A DNA stretch of 64,000 bases from Clostridium beijerinckii. Lineage in GTDB: Bacteria > Bacillota > Clostridia > Clostridiales > Clostridiaceae. The stretch covers positions 1,903,501 to 1,967,500 of the forward strand of contig CP029329.1 of assembly GCA_003129525.1 (NCBI GenBank), read 5' to 3'. The position numbers were made by a program, and so were the translations under genes. Shown one piece after another: positions 25,973-36,770 of the stretch. Each line of letters begins with the position of its first letter. The stretch's first letter is position 1. Under the pieces are notes generated by a model. The model searched no databases and was not told the DNA's origin. It saw only the letters and a program-made list of their open reading frames with translations.

Positions 25973-27190
25973 ATGAACAAAGAAATAAACAACAATTGGA
26001 AAATTTATATGCTGACTATTATCTGCTTCGTGGTTGGAACGACACAATTCAGCATAGTTGGAATGTTAGATAAAATTGCTGAATCTGTAGGTGTATCTGT
26101 ATCAACAGCTGGTCAGCTTGTCACTGTATATTCGCTAAGTAATGCAATAGGAACGCCTCTTGTCGTTGTGGCGATATCTAAAATGAATCAGCGCAAGCAA
26201 CTGCTGCTGGCTCTTGCCATAATATTATTAGGAATCAGTTGTATACTTGTGCTGCCGGGCTTTGCATCTCTGATGACTGCGCGAGTTATACTTGGCGTTG
26301 GGACAGGTGTCTTTATAGTTAATGCTTATGGAATGGCTGCGAAATTAGCTGCTCCCGGACGTCAAGGCAGCGCTATGTCAAATGTTGCAATGGGTTTTAG
26401 TTCATCCCTTGTATTTGGAGTACCGCTAGGAAGAATGGTATCAGGGGCATATGGGTGGAAGGCAATCTTTTGGATTATTGCAGTTATCTGTTTGTTTGCA
26501 CTATTTGTTATTAAGCAATCAATACCAGCACTTGAAGGAGATGCTTCAGTACCTCTTAATAAAAGATTTGCTCTTTTAAAGAATCCTAGAATAGCATTTA
26601 TGCTTAGCGTAACAGTATTTGTATTTATCTGTTTTTCTATTATTGATACATATATTACTCCATTTCTTACAGCAGCTATGCCGATGATGGAAAATAAAAT
26701 AAGTATTGTTCTTATGATTTTAGGTGTTGGAAGCTTAATTGGTTCAAAAACTGGAGGTTTCTTGGCTGATAGAATTGGAATTAATCGTACAATACTTGGT
26801 GCTATTGCTATTCAAATTATTACCCTTGTGTTAGTGTCTTTATTAGGTTTAGGTTGGTCAATGGGCACTATAATATTACTTATGATTTGGGAGATAGCTT
26901 GTTGGACATTTGGACCAACACAAAATTTCAACCTAGTGTCACTTGCACCTGAAGTTTCGTCAATTGCTCTTAGTCTTAACAGTACCTTTGTACAGATTGG
27001 GTTCTCCTTGGGGGCAGTCATTGGGGGAATCGTTGTAGGAGGATGGTCTGTAATGTCAATTACATGGATTGGTGCAGCAGCAGCGGTTATAGCCATATTT
27101 GTCTTCAGTTTTGCCCGTTCATTATCAAGTTCTGATGATGAAATAAGCAAGGAAAAACAATTTGAGGAAGAAGAATATAGCATAGGATAA
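25973..27190 (+). CDS. MFS transporter, DHA1-type (AraJ/YdhP-like)
   Basis: A 405-residue major facilitator with 12 predicted membrane helices, alternating as expected (for example YMLTIICFVVGTTQFSIVGM and IILLMIWEIACWTFG). The loop GGFLADRIGINRTI between helices 8 and 9 and the PGRQGSAMSNVAMG region suit the AraJ/PbuE-like DHA1 exporters. It probably expels a small organic compound related to the surrounding oxidoreductases. GAGGAG precedes the ATG. It lies 83 bp after the flavoprotein and 109 bp before the aldo/keto reductase, a plausible operon. Confidence 0.88.
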   Translation: MNKEINNNWKIYMLTIICFVVGTTQFSIVGMLDKIAESVGVSVSTAGQLVTVYSLSNAIGTPLVVVAISKMNQRKQLLLALAIILLGISCILVLPGFASLMTARVILGVGTGVFIVNAYGMAAKLAAPGRQGSAMSNVAMGFSSSLVFGVPLGRMVSGAYGWKAIFWIIAVICLFALFVIKQSIPALEGDASVPLNKRFALLKNPRIAFMLSVTVFVFICFSIIDTYITPFLTAAMPMMENKISIVLMILGVGSLIGSKTGGFLADRIGINRTILGAIAIQIITLVLVSLLGLGWSMGTIILLMIWEIACWTFGPTQNFNLVSLAPEVSSIALSLNSTFVQIGFSLGAVIGGIVVGGWSVMSITWIGAAAAVIAIFVFSFARSLSSSDDEISKEKQFEEEEYSIG

Positions 27191-27284
27191 TTTGAATATA
27201 GTATGCACAGCAATAAATAAGCTTATGTTAATTACAATAATTGCAATGTGTATCTTTGTAACAAATTATATTGATGTAAAGTGA

Positions 27285-28289
<1,005 letters not shown>

Positions 28290-28328
28290 AAAATAGGATA
28301 AAAATATGATAAAAAAATAGAAAAGTGC

Positions 28329-28359
28329 TTGACTGAGAGTATACTCTCAGTAGTAAGCT
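28329..28359 (+). promoter_or_regulatory. MerR-type promoter with 19-bp spacer for the flavoprotein
   Basis: TTGACT (28329-28334), 19 bp, TAAGCT (28354-28359). The spacer overlaps the perfect 18-bp palindrome CTGAGAGTATACTCTCAG, the cleanest operator of the set. No MerR gene is adjacent, so it must be served in trans. Confidence 0.85.
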
Positions 28360-28478
28360 GATTCTAAAATGAAATTTTTTTAAAGTGAGTTGATTCAAAA
28401 TTCATCGTTAAAATAAAAAATAAGTAAAAGTTATAAATTTATAGTAAATCATTTAATAAAAGAAATGGAGAGATAAAA

Positions 28479-29111
28479 ATGAAAGTATTATTAGTGAATG
28501 GAAGCCCACATCAAAAAGGATGTACTTATACTGCATTAACAGAAGTTGCAGAAACATTAAATAAGGATGGAATTGAAACAGAGATTTTCTGGATTGGCAA
28601 TAAAGCTTTAAATGGATGCATAGCCTGCAAGGTATGTGTTACTAAGAAAAAATGTACATTTGATGATAAAGTAAATGAATTCCTTGATATAGCTGCAGAC
28701 TATGACGGATATATCTTTGGAACACCAGTGCATTTTGCAGCAGCAGGAGGCGCGATAACAGCGTTTTTAGACAGGGTATTTTATGCAGATTTAAACGGTG
28801 GCAGACAGTCATTTTATTTAAAACCTGCAGCATGTGTTATATCAGCAAGAAGAGCAGGAACAACTGCAACTTATGATCAATTAAATAAATATTTTGGGTT
28901 AATGCAGATGCCAATTGTTTCATCACAGTATTGGAATATGGTTCACGGTGCTACTCCTGAGCAAGTAAAACAGGATATAGAAGGACTTCAGACTATGAGA
29001 ACTCTAGGAAGAAATATGGCATTTTTCTTAAAATGTAAGGAAACTGGTCTTAAGAATGGTGTAAAGATGCCAGAGAGAGAAACTGGCGTATTTACCAACT
29101 TTATAAGATAA
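28479..29111 (+). CDS. NADPH-dependent FMN reductase-like flavoprotein (iron-sulfur flavoprotein type)
   Basis: A 210-residue flavodoxin-fold oxidoreductase. LLVNGSPHQKGCTYTAL is the phosphate loop; NGCIACKVCVTKKKCTFDDK holds a Cys cluster that in iron-sulfur flavoproteins can bind a cluster; FGTPVHFAAAGGAITAFLDR contacts the flavin. The C-terminus ETGLKNGVKMPERETG is shared with the chimeric remnant at 34784. GGAGAG precedes the ATG. It lies behind the MerR-type promoter at 28329, so it is predicted to be induced with the aldo/keto reductase at 698 and the dehydrogenase at 18289. Confidence 0.9.
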   Translation: MKVLLVNGSPHQKGCTYTALTEVAETLNKDGIETEIFWIGNKALNGCIACKVCVTKKKCTFDDKVNEFLDIAADYDGYIFGTPVHFAAAGGAITAFLDRVFYADLNGGRQSFYLKPAACVISARRAGTTATYDQLNKYFGLMQMPIVSSQYWNMVHGATPEQVKQDIEGLQTMRTLGRNMAFFLKCKETGLKNGVKMPERETGVFTNFIR

Positions 29112-29278
29112 TGATTAACCTATCATCTGGGGCATATATAGAATAGTTAAAAATGCAGGTAATGTGATAGAACCAATTGAAATGCTGTTTGACAGTGACA
29201 ATTTGTTGCCATTCATAATACCTGCACTTCTATTTAATTAAAATCCCTACAAATAATTAAATAAGGAGAAAAATAATT

Positions 29279-29944
29279 ATGAAAAAGATTCTATTGACTA
29301 TACTATGTTTCATGATGTTACTCTTTTCTGTAGGTTGTGGAAGTAATAGTAATAATTCTTCTTCTGCTGGTCAGGAAAAAGTTACTTCTTTAAATGGAAC
29401 AGAGGCTGGTAATGATATTTCTAGTGCAAGTGATACGTCAAATTCAAATGGATCTAAGTTAGCAAAGAGTAATAATGGAACAAAAAGGATTCTAATCGCA
29501 TATTTTTCACAAACTGGAACTACAGAAAAAGCTGCTAAAAGAATACAGGAATTTACTAATGGTGATATTTTTGAAATTAAAACTGTTACACCATACCCTA
29601 ATGAATATAAGGAATTAAGTGATGTTGCTAAAAAGGAAAAGGAAGATAACGCTAGACCTAAGTTAGCAACGAAAGTAGAAAATATAGATAATTATGATGT
29701 GATTTTTGTTGGTTATCCAATCTGGTGGCATACAGCACCAATGGCAATAGATACATTTCTTGAATCTTACAATTTATCAGGTAAAACAGTTGTTCCTTTC
29801 TGTACCAGTTCATCAAGTGATATTAAAGAAAGTATGGAAGCAATCAACAGCCTTTGTCCAAAGTCAAACATATTGGAAGGATTAAGGGCGGACGATCCTA
29901 ATGACATTGAACCATGGTTGAAGAAAATAGATATTATTAAATAA
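29279..29944 (+). CDS. Flavodoxin-like lipoprotein (copy 5)
   Basis: A 221-residue exported flavodoxin. The signal peptide ends in the lipobox SVGC; a Ser/Asn-rich linker of about 45 residues follows. The flavodoxin domain begins KRILIAYFSQTGTTEKAAKR, with the classical phosphate loop and without the long insertion seen in copies 1, 3 and 4. FVGYPIWWHTAPMAIDTFLE and VVPFCTSSSSDIKES follow. AAGGAG precedes the ATG. No LysR- or MerR-type promoter is adjacent; it may be read from the flavoprotein promoter upstream. Confidence 0.9.
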   Translation: MKKILLTILCFMMLLFSVGCGSNSNNSSSAGQEKVTSLNGTEAGNDISSASDTSNSNGSKLAKSNNGTKRILIAYFSQTGTTEKAAKRIQEFTNGDIFEIKTVTPYPNEYKELSDVAKKEKEDNARPKLATKVENIDNYDVIFVGYPIWWHTAPMAIDTFLESYNLSGKTVVPFCTSSSSDIKESMEAINSLCPKSNILEGLRADDPNDIEPWLKKIDIIK

Positions 29945-30138
29945 ACTGAGTGATAGGATTAAGAAAATAAATACAATAATACTATTACTTTTAAGTAGTT
30001 TTAATACTTTTGAACTAGATCTAACAATTAATTAGTGAAAACGTTCAAGTGGACAATTTCTAATAATTAAGCTATGAAGTAAAGATTAATTGTTTTTGAT
30101 ATAAAGCATGATATCAAGTATAAATTAAGGGGGACAAA

Positions 30139-30696
30139 ATGGAAATACTATCATTTATAAAACAATATATTACAAAGCCTAGAACAGTTGGAGCGATACT
30201 TCCAAGCTCAAAATATCTTGCAAATAAGATGATTGAAGATATTGATTTTAAGAGTGCAAGATATATTGTGGAATATGGTTCTGGTACAGGCGTGTTTACT
30301 GAAAAAATAGTAAAAGGAAGAAAAAAGAATACCCAAATTCTGCTTTTTGAAAGCAACAAAGAGTTTTGCGATTTACTTAAAGAAAAATACAAAGATGAAT
30401 CTGATATTTATGTTATTAATGATTCAGCTGAATACATTGGGAAATACATGAAAGAATATGATATTCCGTGGATAGATTATATTGTCTCAGGACTTCCGTT
30501 TGCAAGTTTACCCAATGATTTATCTTCAAATATTTTGAAAGAAACACAAAAGCATTTAAAGGAAGACGGCAAATTTATCACTTTTCAGTACACTTTATTA
30601 AAGAAAGATTTTATTAAAAAATATTTTAATAAGGTAAGTGTAAAAAGGGAAGTAAGGAATGTACCACCTGCATATGTGCTTTGCTGTAGTATCTAA
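30139..30696 (+). CDS. SAM-dependent methyltransferase (phospholipid N-methyltransferase-like)
   Basis: A 185-residue class I methyltransferase. YITKPRTVGAILPSSKYLAN at the start is typical of PmtA/rRNA-adenine-dimethylase-like proteins; VEYGSGTGVFTEKIV is the SAM-binding motif I; IVSGLPFASLPNDLS corresponds to the catalytic motif IV. Related proteins methylate phosphatidylethanolamine or other amines. AAGGGGG precedes the ATG. No clear operon partner. About 370 bp without a recognisable gene separate it from the next gene. Confidence 0.82.
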   Translation: MEILSFIKQYITKPRTVGAILPSSKYLANKMIEDIDFKSARYIVEYGSGTGVFTEKIVKGRKKNTQILLFESNKEFCDLLKEKYKDESDIYVINDSAEYIGKYMKEYDIPWIDYIVSGLPFASLPNDLSSNILKETQKHLKEDGKFITFQYTLLKKDFIKKYFNKVSVKREVRNVPPAYVLCCSI

Positions 30697-31063
30697 TTTG
30701 ATGTTAATTAGTGAATTACGTATACATTCAAATCTAAAATAGATGGAGGATAGATACTAGTTATAAATGAATTGGCGCAGGAAATGTATTAAATGCACTA
30801 TGAGTAGTATAAAATATTTTGTTGATTCGTTGGTAATTAAATAAGACAAGTGTAGAAAGAGGGGATTCATATAGATATAAAAGATTGATTTATTAAAGAT
30901 AAGTATAGAAAAGATATCTAAACCTTAATAATGTAATTCCATTCTAAAAAATTTATAAAACAAGAGAAGAAAGTAATTGGGGAACTTAACGAAAATTTGC
31001 TTTATATTATTAAGCAATGTTATTGGAGTATAAAAGTTTTAGAAGAAAAGGAAGGTTGTAAAT

Positions 31064-32104
31064 ATGAAAAGATATTCATTATGGAAGAAGATTGTAGTTG
31101 GGATTTCGGCAGTATCGCTCGTGGCAGGTGGGGTATTGACAGCGTGCTCTAGTGAAAGTAAATCCTCAGCTATAGTGAAAAGTTCAGAAACCACAAAAAC
31201 AGAGGTAGTAAGCAGCAATCCTAAGGCATCTGGTGGTTCTTCAGTAGTATATATGACAAAGGACATCAGTCCAAAAGGGTTAGAAGCAGTCTATGAAGCT
31301 CTTGGACGTAAAGCAACAGGAAAGGTAGCAGTCAAGCTTTCCACTGGTGAACCCGGAGGAAACTATTATTTATCACCAGACTTAATTAAGGATTTAGTAC
31401 AGTCAGTAAATGGAACCATAGTAGAATGTAATACAGCCTATGATGGGGGTAGAGCAAGTACAGAAATGCACAAGCAGGTTGCAAAAGACCATGGTTTTAC
31501 TGCTATTGCAAATGTAGACATCATGGATGAAGATGGTTCTATGAGTATACCTGTCAAAGATGGAGTGAGGCTTAAGGAAGATTTAGTAGGATCACATCTA
31601 GCAAATTATGATTTTGTTATGGTTTTATCCCATTTTAAGGGACATGTTATGGGCGGTTTTGGAGGTTCAATTAAAAATATATCTATTGGTATAGGCTCAA
31701 GAGAAGGTAAGAGTTTGATTCATACGGCAGGAGCTAGCCATACTTCTCCATGGGGAGGAGAACAAGATCCATTTCTTGAATCCATGGCAGAAGCAGGAAA
31801 GGCAGTTTCGGATTATGAAGGTAATGGTACAAAAATGCTTTATATCAGTGTTATGAACAATATATCTATCGACTGTGACTGCAGTAGTAATCCAGCAAAA
31901 CCTGAGATAGCTGATATTGGAATTTTGGCGTCTTTAGATCCTGTGGCCCTTGATCAAGCATGCGTTGATCTTGCATTAGCAGCACCTGGCAGCGAGTCGC
32001 TTAAAAAGAGAATTGAAGACAGGCATGGAATTCATACATTGGAGCATGCAGAAGAAATAGGCCTTGGAAGCAGGCAGTATAAATTGGAGAGTATTGATGG
32101 CTGA
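31064..32104 (+). CDS. DUF362 lipoprotein
   Basis: A 346-residue protein with a lipoprotein signal (ISAVSLVAGGVLTAC) and a DUF362 domain. VAVKLSTGEPGGNYYLSPDL, AYDGGRASTEMHKQV, LSHFKGHVMGGFGGSIKNIS and ILASLDPVALDQACVDLA are hallmarks of that family. Many relatives carry a ferredoxin domain; here only CDCSS remains, with no 4Fe-4S signature. The role is unknown; association with redox loci is common. The stop overlaps the permease start by eight bases, so the two are made together. Confidence 0.85.
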   Translation: MKRYSLWKKIVVGISAVSLVAGGVLTACSSESKSSAIVKSSETTKTEVVSSNPKASGGSSVVYMTKDISPKGLEAVYEALGRKATGKVAVKLSTGEPGGNYYLSPDLIKDLVQSVNGTIVECNTAYDGGRASTEMHKQVAKDHGFTAIANVDIMDEDGSMSIPVKDGVRLKEDLVGSHLANYDFVMVLSHFKGHVMGGFGGSIKNISIGIGSREGKSLIHTAGASHTSPWGGEQDPFLESMAEAGKAVSDYEGNGTKMLYISVMNNISIDCDCSSNPAKPEIADIGILASLDPVALDQACVDLALAAPGSESLKKRIEDRHGIHTLEHAEEIGLGSRQYKLESIDG

Positions 32105-32999
32105 TATATTATATAGAGAGTTTGTATATTTCTGGTATTACTTCACATTACAATTTAAACAGATATTTGGATACTGGATATTGGGAATAGTTATAGGTTC
32201 CTTAGTGTCTGTATTTCTAAAAAATAAAATACATGGAATGATGGCTTTACTGAATGGGAAAAAGATGGGGATTATTGGGATAATCCCTGCTGCAGCACTT
32301 GGAATATTATCCCCACTCTGTATGTATGGAACGATTCCTATAGTTGCATCTTTTTCGAAAAATGGTGAGCGTGAAGACTGGATTGCTGCGTTTATGATGA
32401 GCTCCGTTCTTTTAAACCCACAACTATTCTTTTATTCTTTAGCATTAGGCAAACAAATAGCAATGTTACGCCTTATTGTATCTTTTCTAGGTGGTATTTT
32501 TGCAGGAATTCTGGTAAGGGTATTTTTTAAGAATAAATCTTTTTGTAAATTTAATGAATTTGATATGCCAAAGAATCGTGACACGGATCCAAATCCTGCT
32601 ATGAGATTTCTTAAGAACATCTGGCGAAATGTTAATATTACTTTACCTTATTTCCTTTTAGGAATTATTTTAACTGCATTATATCAAAGATATGTTCCAA
32701 ATGAATGGATTATTAATCTATTTGGATCTAATCATGGATTTGGTACACTTATGGCTGCTGCGCTTGGGATACCACTTTATATGTGTGGTGGAGGAACAAT
32801 ACCTATTATATATGCATGGCTTGGAACGGGAATGAGTAAAGGAAGTGCAGTTGCCTTTATGATAGCAGGTCCTGCAACCAAGATAACAAATCTCGGTGCT
32901 TTAAAGATTGTTCTTGGCATGAAAAATTTTGTTATTTACATTGTCTTTTCTATTTTATTTGCCACACTTTCGGGGATTATTGTTAATATGATGTTTTAG
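32097..32999 (+). CDS. Permease, UPF0718/DUF318 (SO_0444-like) family
   Basis: A 300-residue membrane protein with about eight helices. AAALGILSPLCMYGTIPIVA and AAALGIPLYMCGGGTIPIIY are inverted-repeat halves, each with a Cys and a Gly-Thr-Ile-Pro core, as in the DUF318 permeases tied to arsenic, copper or other thiophilic substrates. The ATG at 32097 overlaps the end of the DUF362 gene. A coupled exporter and lipoprotein pair is likely; the substrate is not evident. Confidence 0.83.
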   Translation: MADILYREFVYFWYYFTLQFKQIFGYWILGIVIGSLVSVFLKNKIHGMMALLNGKKMGIIGIIPAAALGILSPLCMYGTIPIVASFSKNGEREDWIAAFMMSSVLLNPQLFFYSLALGKQIAMLRLIVSFLGGIFAGILVRVFFKNKSFCKFNEFDMPKNRDTDPNPAMRFLKNIWRNVNITLPYFLLGIILTALYQRYVPNEWIINLFGSNHGFGTLMAAALGIPLYMCGGGTIPIIYAWLGTGMSKGSAVAFMIAGPATKITNLGALKIVLGMKNFVIYIVFSILFATLSGIIVNMMF

Positions 33000-33077
33000 C
33001 TGATCTACGAAATATTTATATTTTTAATCATTTTTAAGGTTTTAGAAAAGATAAATATAAATGACAAATGTTGAATG

Positions 33078-33163
33078 AAACTTAGGTTTGGATGGAGTTT
33101 ACTAAGTGTCCTTTGAAGGTAAATCTCCATCTGAAAGTTAATTAACTTATTCTTTTCCTTTCA
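33078..33163 (+). ncRNA. Diverged structured RNA-like repeat, copy C
   Basis: GGATGGAGTTTAC and GTAAATCTCCATC form a stem at the place of the CATCTGA hairpin in copies A and B; TGAAACTTA and TTAACTTAT flank it. The remainder is not recognisable. It lies after the permease stop. Confidence 0.35.
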
Positions 33164-33252
33164 GGGGGATATTTAGTTCAAGTCAAAGATTCGATTAACA
33201 AGATTAATATTCATATAACTTAACAGAACTAAGATAAATTTTAGGAGAAAAT

Positions 33253-33435
33253 ATGAAAGAAAGTGAAAAAATTAAAAATATGAGAAGCGAACTTAATGAT
33301 ATGCTTAATAGTAAGAATTTATTAGATAATGAAGTTCTTGTTTTAAGCCAGAAGATAGATTTAGAAATTGTGAATTATATGCGAAGACAAAAAGATATTT
33401 TGATTAGAAAATACTTGCAGCCGGATGATAAATAG
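33253..33435 (+). CDS. Spo0E-like aspartyl-phosphate phosphatase
   Basis: A 60-residue helical hairpin protein. LVLSQKIDLEIVNYMRRQ contains the S-Q-x-x-D signature of Spo0E-type phosphatases, which remove phosphate from Spo0A and delay sporulation in bacilli; in clostridia the role is less clear. AGGAG precedes the ATG. It is the best single marker in the window for a spore-forming host. No operon partner is evident; the membrane protein follows after 125 bp. Confidence 0.85.
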   Translation: MKESEKIKNMRSELNDMLNSKNLLDNEVLVLSQKIDLEIVNYMRRQKDILIRKYLQPDDK

Positions 33436-33560
33436 GTAATAGGAAAAGTGTGTTTATGCTGATATATATATAGTTTATTGAATATTTTATTCAAAGGAAG
33501 CAAAAGTGTTTTTTTACTTAAAGTGTCAATATAAATTGTAGATAAAAAGGAGAACTGAAA

Positions 33561-34190
33561 TTGGATAAGTTATTTAAATGTATTGTGTTTATATTTTGGG
33601 CTGCAATATTGTTAATATTTTTTAAGTATGAATTATACAATAATGGTACTGATAAAATTATAAAATTCTTAAATACATATAAAGAATATAGTGAACTATT
33701 ATTTCTAATAATTGCATCACTAAGAATTTTTACTTTGATTCCATGCACTGTTTTTATAATTATCGGAGGAGTTTTGTTTAATCCGTTGGAAGCTTTTATT
33801 TTAACAGCGATTGCGAATTTAATTAGTGAAGTTTTATTATTTTTCTTTGTTAAACTCACTTTTGGTATGAGCTATCAAAATAAAATAATAAAAAAGTACC
33901 CTAAAATATACAACATGGTAAAAAAGAATAGTGTACAAATTCTAGCATTAGGTGTTTCATCGCCTGTTGTGCCCAGTGATATAGTTTGTTTCTTTTCTGT
34001 ATTAACAGAGATTACTCTAATTAAGTATATTTTAACAATACTTATAGCTGATACCCCGATAATTCTGTTGTATACATTTTTAGGAGTAAGTATAAGATAC
34101 TCTATATTTGTATTCATTGTTATGTTAATAGCCTTAATTCTAGTAAATTCTATTAATATTAAAAAATGGAATAATCAAATAAGTGAATGA
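33561..34190 (+). CDS. VTT-domain membrane protein (TVP38/TMEM64/DedA-like)
   Basis: A 209-residue membrane protein. FLIIASLRIFTLIPCTVFII leads to GGVLFNPLEAFILTAIANLI, the core of the VTT (SNARE-associated) domain; VSSPVVPSDIVCFFSVLTEI follows. The family includes lipid scramblases and flippases. It starts with TTG at 33561, the only start that fits AAGGAG just upstream. The protein is unusually rich in Ile and Leu and its DNA is AT-rich. No partner gene is apparent. Confidence 0.8.
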   Translation: MDKLFKCIVFIFWAAILLIFFKYELYNNGTDKIIKFLNTYKEYSELLFLIIASLRIFTLIPCTVFIIIGGVLFNPLEAFILTAIANLISEVLLFFFVKLTFGMSYQNKIIKKYPKIYNMVKKNSVQILALGVSSPVVPSDIVCFFSVLTEITLIKYILTILIADTPIILLYTFLGVSIRYSIFVFIVMLIALILVNSINIKKWNNQISE

Positions 34191-34698
34191 AAATAAGCGT
34201 TAAGTGAAAAAGTAAATTCTTTATTTTGAGAACTATTGAAAATGCAAGATTTAAGTCACCTTAGTTACCTTTTACGGGGCAAAAAGGCATCTAGAATGGA
34301 GTGCAAAACTAAATTCCACATGCCGCTCTTGTGCAACAAAAGCATTAGGGACAACTTAAACGGGGTGCAGCCGTTTAAGCTGTCCCTTGCTTCGATGTTA
34401 ATATGATTTGTTAAAATAGTTGTATCTTTATGTGTATATGAATCTAGGCTACGTCCTCTTGGGATTACATATCGTATGTGTATTCATGATTTTTTCAATC
34501 ATAATGCGTTGAGTTGTTGTTAGATGTTTATAATCATAATTCTTATTCAATATAATTACCTCCAATAATCTTAGAGGAATCCACTTTCACATAAGTTGTA
34601 TGGAAAAAATAGTGCAAAACTAAAATCATGAATGACTAAATAAGTATTGCAATCGAGAAATTGCTTTTTCATTTTAGGTTAAATATTAAATTTAATAC
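34191..34698. other. Intergenic region with one strong hairpin
   Basis: No coding region seen. AGGGACAACTTAAACGG and CCGTTTAAGCTGTCCCT (34347-34387) form a long stem that could stop transcription. The stretch to the right is AT-rich and leads to the MerR-type promoter at 34699. Confidence 0.55.
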
Positions 34699-34729
34699 TT
34701 GACTTGGAGTTCACTTCAAGTGATAGGGT
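34699..34729 (+). promoter_or_regulatory. MerR-type promoter with 19-bp spacer, orphaned
   Basis: TTGACT (34699-34704), 19 bp, TAGGGT (34724-34729); operator CTTGgAGTtcACTtCAAG. A ribosome site (AGGGAGGA) follows at 34763, but the start codon of the original gene is gone; the next sequence is the remnant at 34784. The exporter at 35043 is the first intact gene downstream. Confidence 0.8.
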
Positions 34730-34783
34730 ATATATAGATAAAGAAGCATAAATAAGAATCAGAGGGAGGAATAAAACAAGTAA

Positions 34784-34969
34784 GCAGGTCTTAAAAATGG
34801 TGTGAAAATGCCAGAAAGTGAAGCAGGTACACCAGATGAGGTGGCTGAAGTAGCAGCATTACTTATGAGTGAGCGTGGTGCATTTATTTCTGGCAGCGAT
34901 TTTCTAATGGACGGTGGTGTGACAGCATCATACCGGTATGGAGATTTATCACCAAAGAATAACAAATAG
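34784..34969 (+). pseudogene. Chimeric remnant: flavoprotein C-terminus fused to SDR C-terminus
   Basis: The frame begins AGLKNGVKMPESEAG, matching the C-terminus of the flavoprotein at 28479, and continues TPDEVAEVAALLMSERGAFI and SGSDFLMDGGVT, the standard end of a short-chain dehydrogenase (MDGG cofactor-loop region). It has no start codon near the ribosome site. A deletion must have joined two neighbouring genes. It shows that a flavoprotein and an SDR once lay behind this promoter. Confidence 0.75.
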
Positions 34970-35042
34970 ATTCTCAAGATGTATGTTTTAATTGAACATG
35001 TCAATATCTTGCAATTGAAATACAAGAAGGAGTTTTCTAAAG

Positions 35043-36515
35043 ATGAGTAAGAAAGGAACTTTGATTGTAACACTAGCACTGTTATTGTCAAATGCAATGG
35101 CAGGTTTAGATGGAACAATTGTGAATACAGCATTACCAGCAATCATAAGTGATTTACATGCAATTCAATACATGGGTTGGATAGTAGCTGTTTTTTTATT
35201 GGGAATGGCAGTAGTAACTCCACTCTGGAGTAAATTAGGAGAACGTATCGGAAACAAAAGAACATATCAAATAGCCACATTATTATTTGCAATTGGTTCA
35301 ATATTTCAAGCATTATCAAGTGATATTATCTTTTTCCTCATTGCAAGAACCATCATGGGAATAGGAGCAGGTGGAATGAATACTATCCCTTTTATCATTT
35401 ATGCAGATTTGTATACAGACTTAAGAAAGAGGGCGAAGGTTATTGGGTATGCTACAGCAAGCTTTAGTGCAGCGGCTATTATTGGGCCTTTAATTGGCGG
35501 ATGGATAGTTGATACTTTTAGTTGGCATTGGGTATTTTATATTAATGTCCCAATTGCATTAATCTCGATACTAAGTGTTCAATTTTTCTTTAAAGAGCCT
35601 AAAAGAATTTCTACAGGTAAAAAAGTAGATTATTTAGGTGCTGGGATTATGATAATCAGTTTAGTAACACTTTTGACAGGAATTCAAATGATAGAGACAG
35701 CTTCACTAAGTATGGTTACTATTTTAATTATTGTTGGTCTAATTCTCTTAATAGTACTATTTAAGGTTGAAGAGAAGGCTGCTGATCCTATAATTCCTAA
35801 TAGACTTTTTAAAAATGGTCCATTAGTAGTTGATTTCATATTGTTTGCTCTTTTATGGGGAGCATTTGTTGCTTTTAATATTTACATACCAATGTGGGCA
35901 CAAGGATTACTAGGCGTTAGTGCTTTAATTGGAGGGGTGACTCAAATTCCAGGTTCCATTACAAATTTTTTTGGTTCAGTAGTTGGACCAGCCATAAAAC
36001 CAGAATTGGGTAAATACCGTACCGTTGCTTTAGGAACTTTAGCTTTTATAATCTCTTTCGGAATTATGGCATCAGCTGGAATAACTATACCAATGTGGGT
36101 TTTATTAATAGCGGGAGCATTTGAAGGCTTTGGTCTAGGTTTAAGTTTTAACATTTTACAAATTAGTGTACAAGAGGATGCGGAAAAGCGAGATATTCCT
36201 ATTGCTACATCATTTGCATATCTTTTACGTATTTTGAGTCAAACATTTATGTCATCAATATATGGAGTAATTTTAAATAATGCTTTAAATAAAGGTGTGG
36301 CTGAAACTAATGGAGAAGTTACTATTGCAATGTTAAATAAATTAAATGATTCTCAAAGTGCAGGTGATTTACCTAAAAATTTATTACCACTTATGAAACA
36401 GATTATGTATGGTGGTTTACACAATATCATGTTAGTTGCATTAATTTTGTTAATGGTCGCTCTAGTTTTTAATATTGGATTACAATTAAAAATACAAAAA
36501 TCAGAAATGGTTTAA
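35043..36515 (+). CDS. MFS drug-efflux transporter, DHA2 (EmrB/QacA) type
   Basis: A 490-residue major facilitator with 14 predicted helices. AGLDGTIVNTALPAIISDLH is the DHA2 motif in helix 1; TPLWSKLGERIGNKRTYQIA is motif A; IGPLIGGWIVDTFSWHWVFY is motif C. Drug/proton antiporters of this type expel lipophilic cations, antibiotics or toxic metabolites. GAAGGAG precedes the ATG. It is the first intact gene after the orphan MerR-type promoter and may now depend on it. The C-terminal half is AT-rich but intact. Confidence 0.93.
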   Translation: MSKKGTLIVTLALLLSNAMAGLDGTIVNTALPAIISDLHAIQYMGWIVAVFLLGMAVVTPLWSKLGERIGNKRTYQIATLLFAIGSIFQALSSDIIFFLIARTIMGIGAGGMNTIPFIIYADLYTDLRKRAKVIGYATASFSAAAIIGPLIGGWIVDTFSWHWVFYINVPIALISILSVQFFFKEPKRISTGKKVDYLGAGIMIISLVTLLTGIQMIETASLSMVTILIIVGLILLIVLFKVEEKAADPIIPNRLFKNGPLVVDFILFALLWGAFVAFNIYIPMWAQGLLGVSALIGGVTQIPGSITNFFGSVVGPAIKPELGKYRTVALGTLAFIISFGIMASAGITIPMWVLLIAGAFEGFGLGLSFNILQISVQEDAEKRDIPIATSFAYLLRILSQTFMSSIYGVILNNALNKGVAETNGEVTIAMLNKLNDSQSAGDLPKNLLPLMKQIMYGGLHNIMLVALILLMVALVFNIGLQLKIQKSEMV

Positions 36516-36701
36516 TGTTATAGCATAAAGCATATTACATATAAGTGGAATAGTGTATTTATTTAAATTGAGGTTTTCTGGTGTGTGGAGGTGTGATGAA
36601 ATCATACTGGAATGGAGAGTATTGGCAGCCCTCAGAATAAAACATGAAAGTTTTAAATTATTAGGTGGCTCTTATGACAGTAAGGCATTATCTGACGAGG
36701 G

Positions 36702-36733
36702 AAAAGAAACTTCTAATAGGAGTTTCTTTTTTA
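36702..36733 (+). terminator. Rho-independent terminator
   Basis: AAAAGAAACT and AGTTTCTTTTTT form a stem ended by a T run, about 190 bp after the exporter stop. No gene is convincing between them. Confidence 0.7.
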
Positions 36734-36770
36734 TTCTTTTAGGAAATTATAATCAAGTCAAATATGTGGA

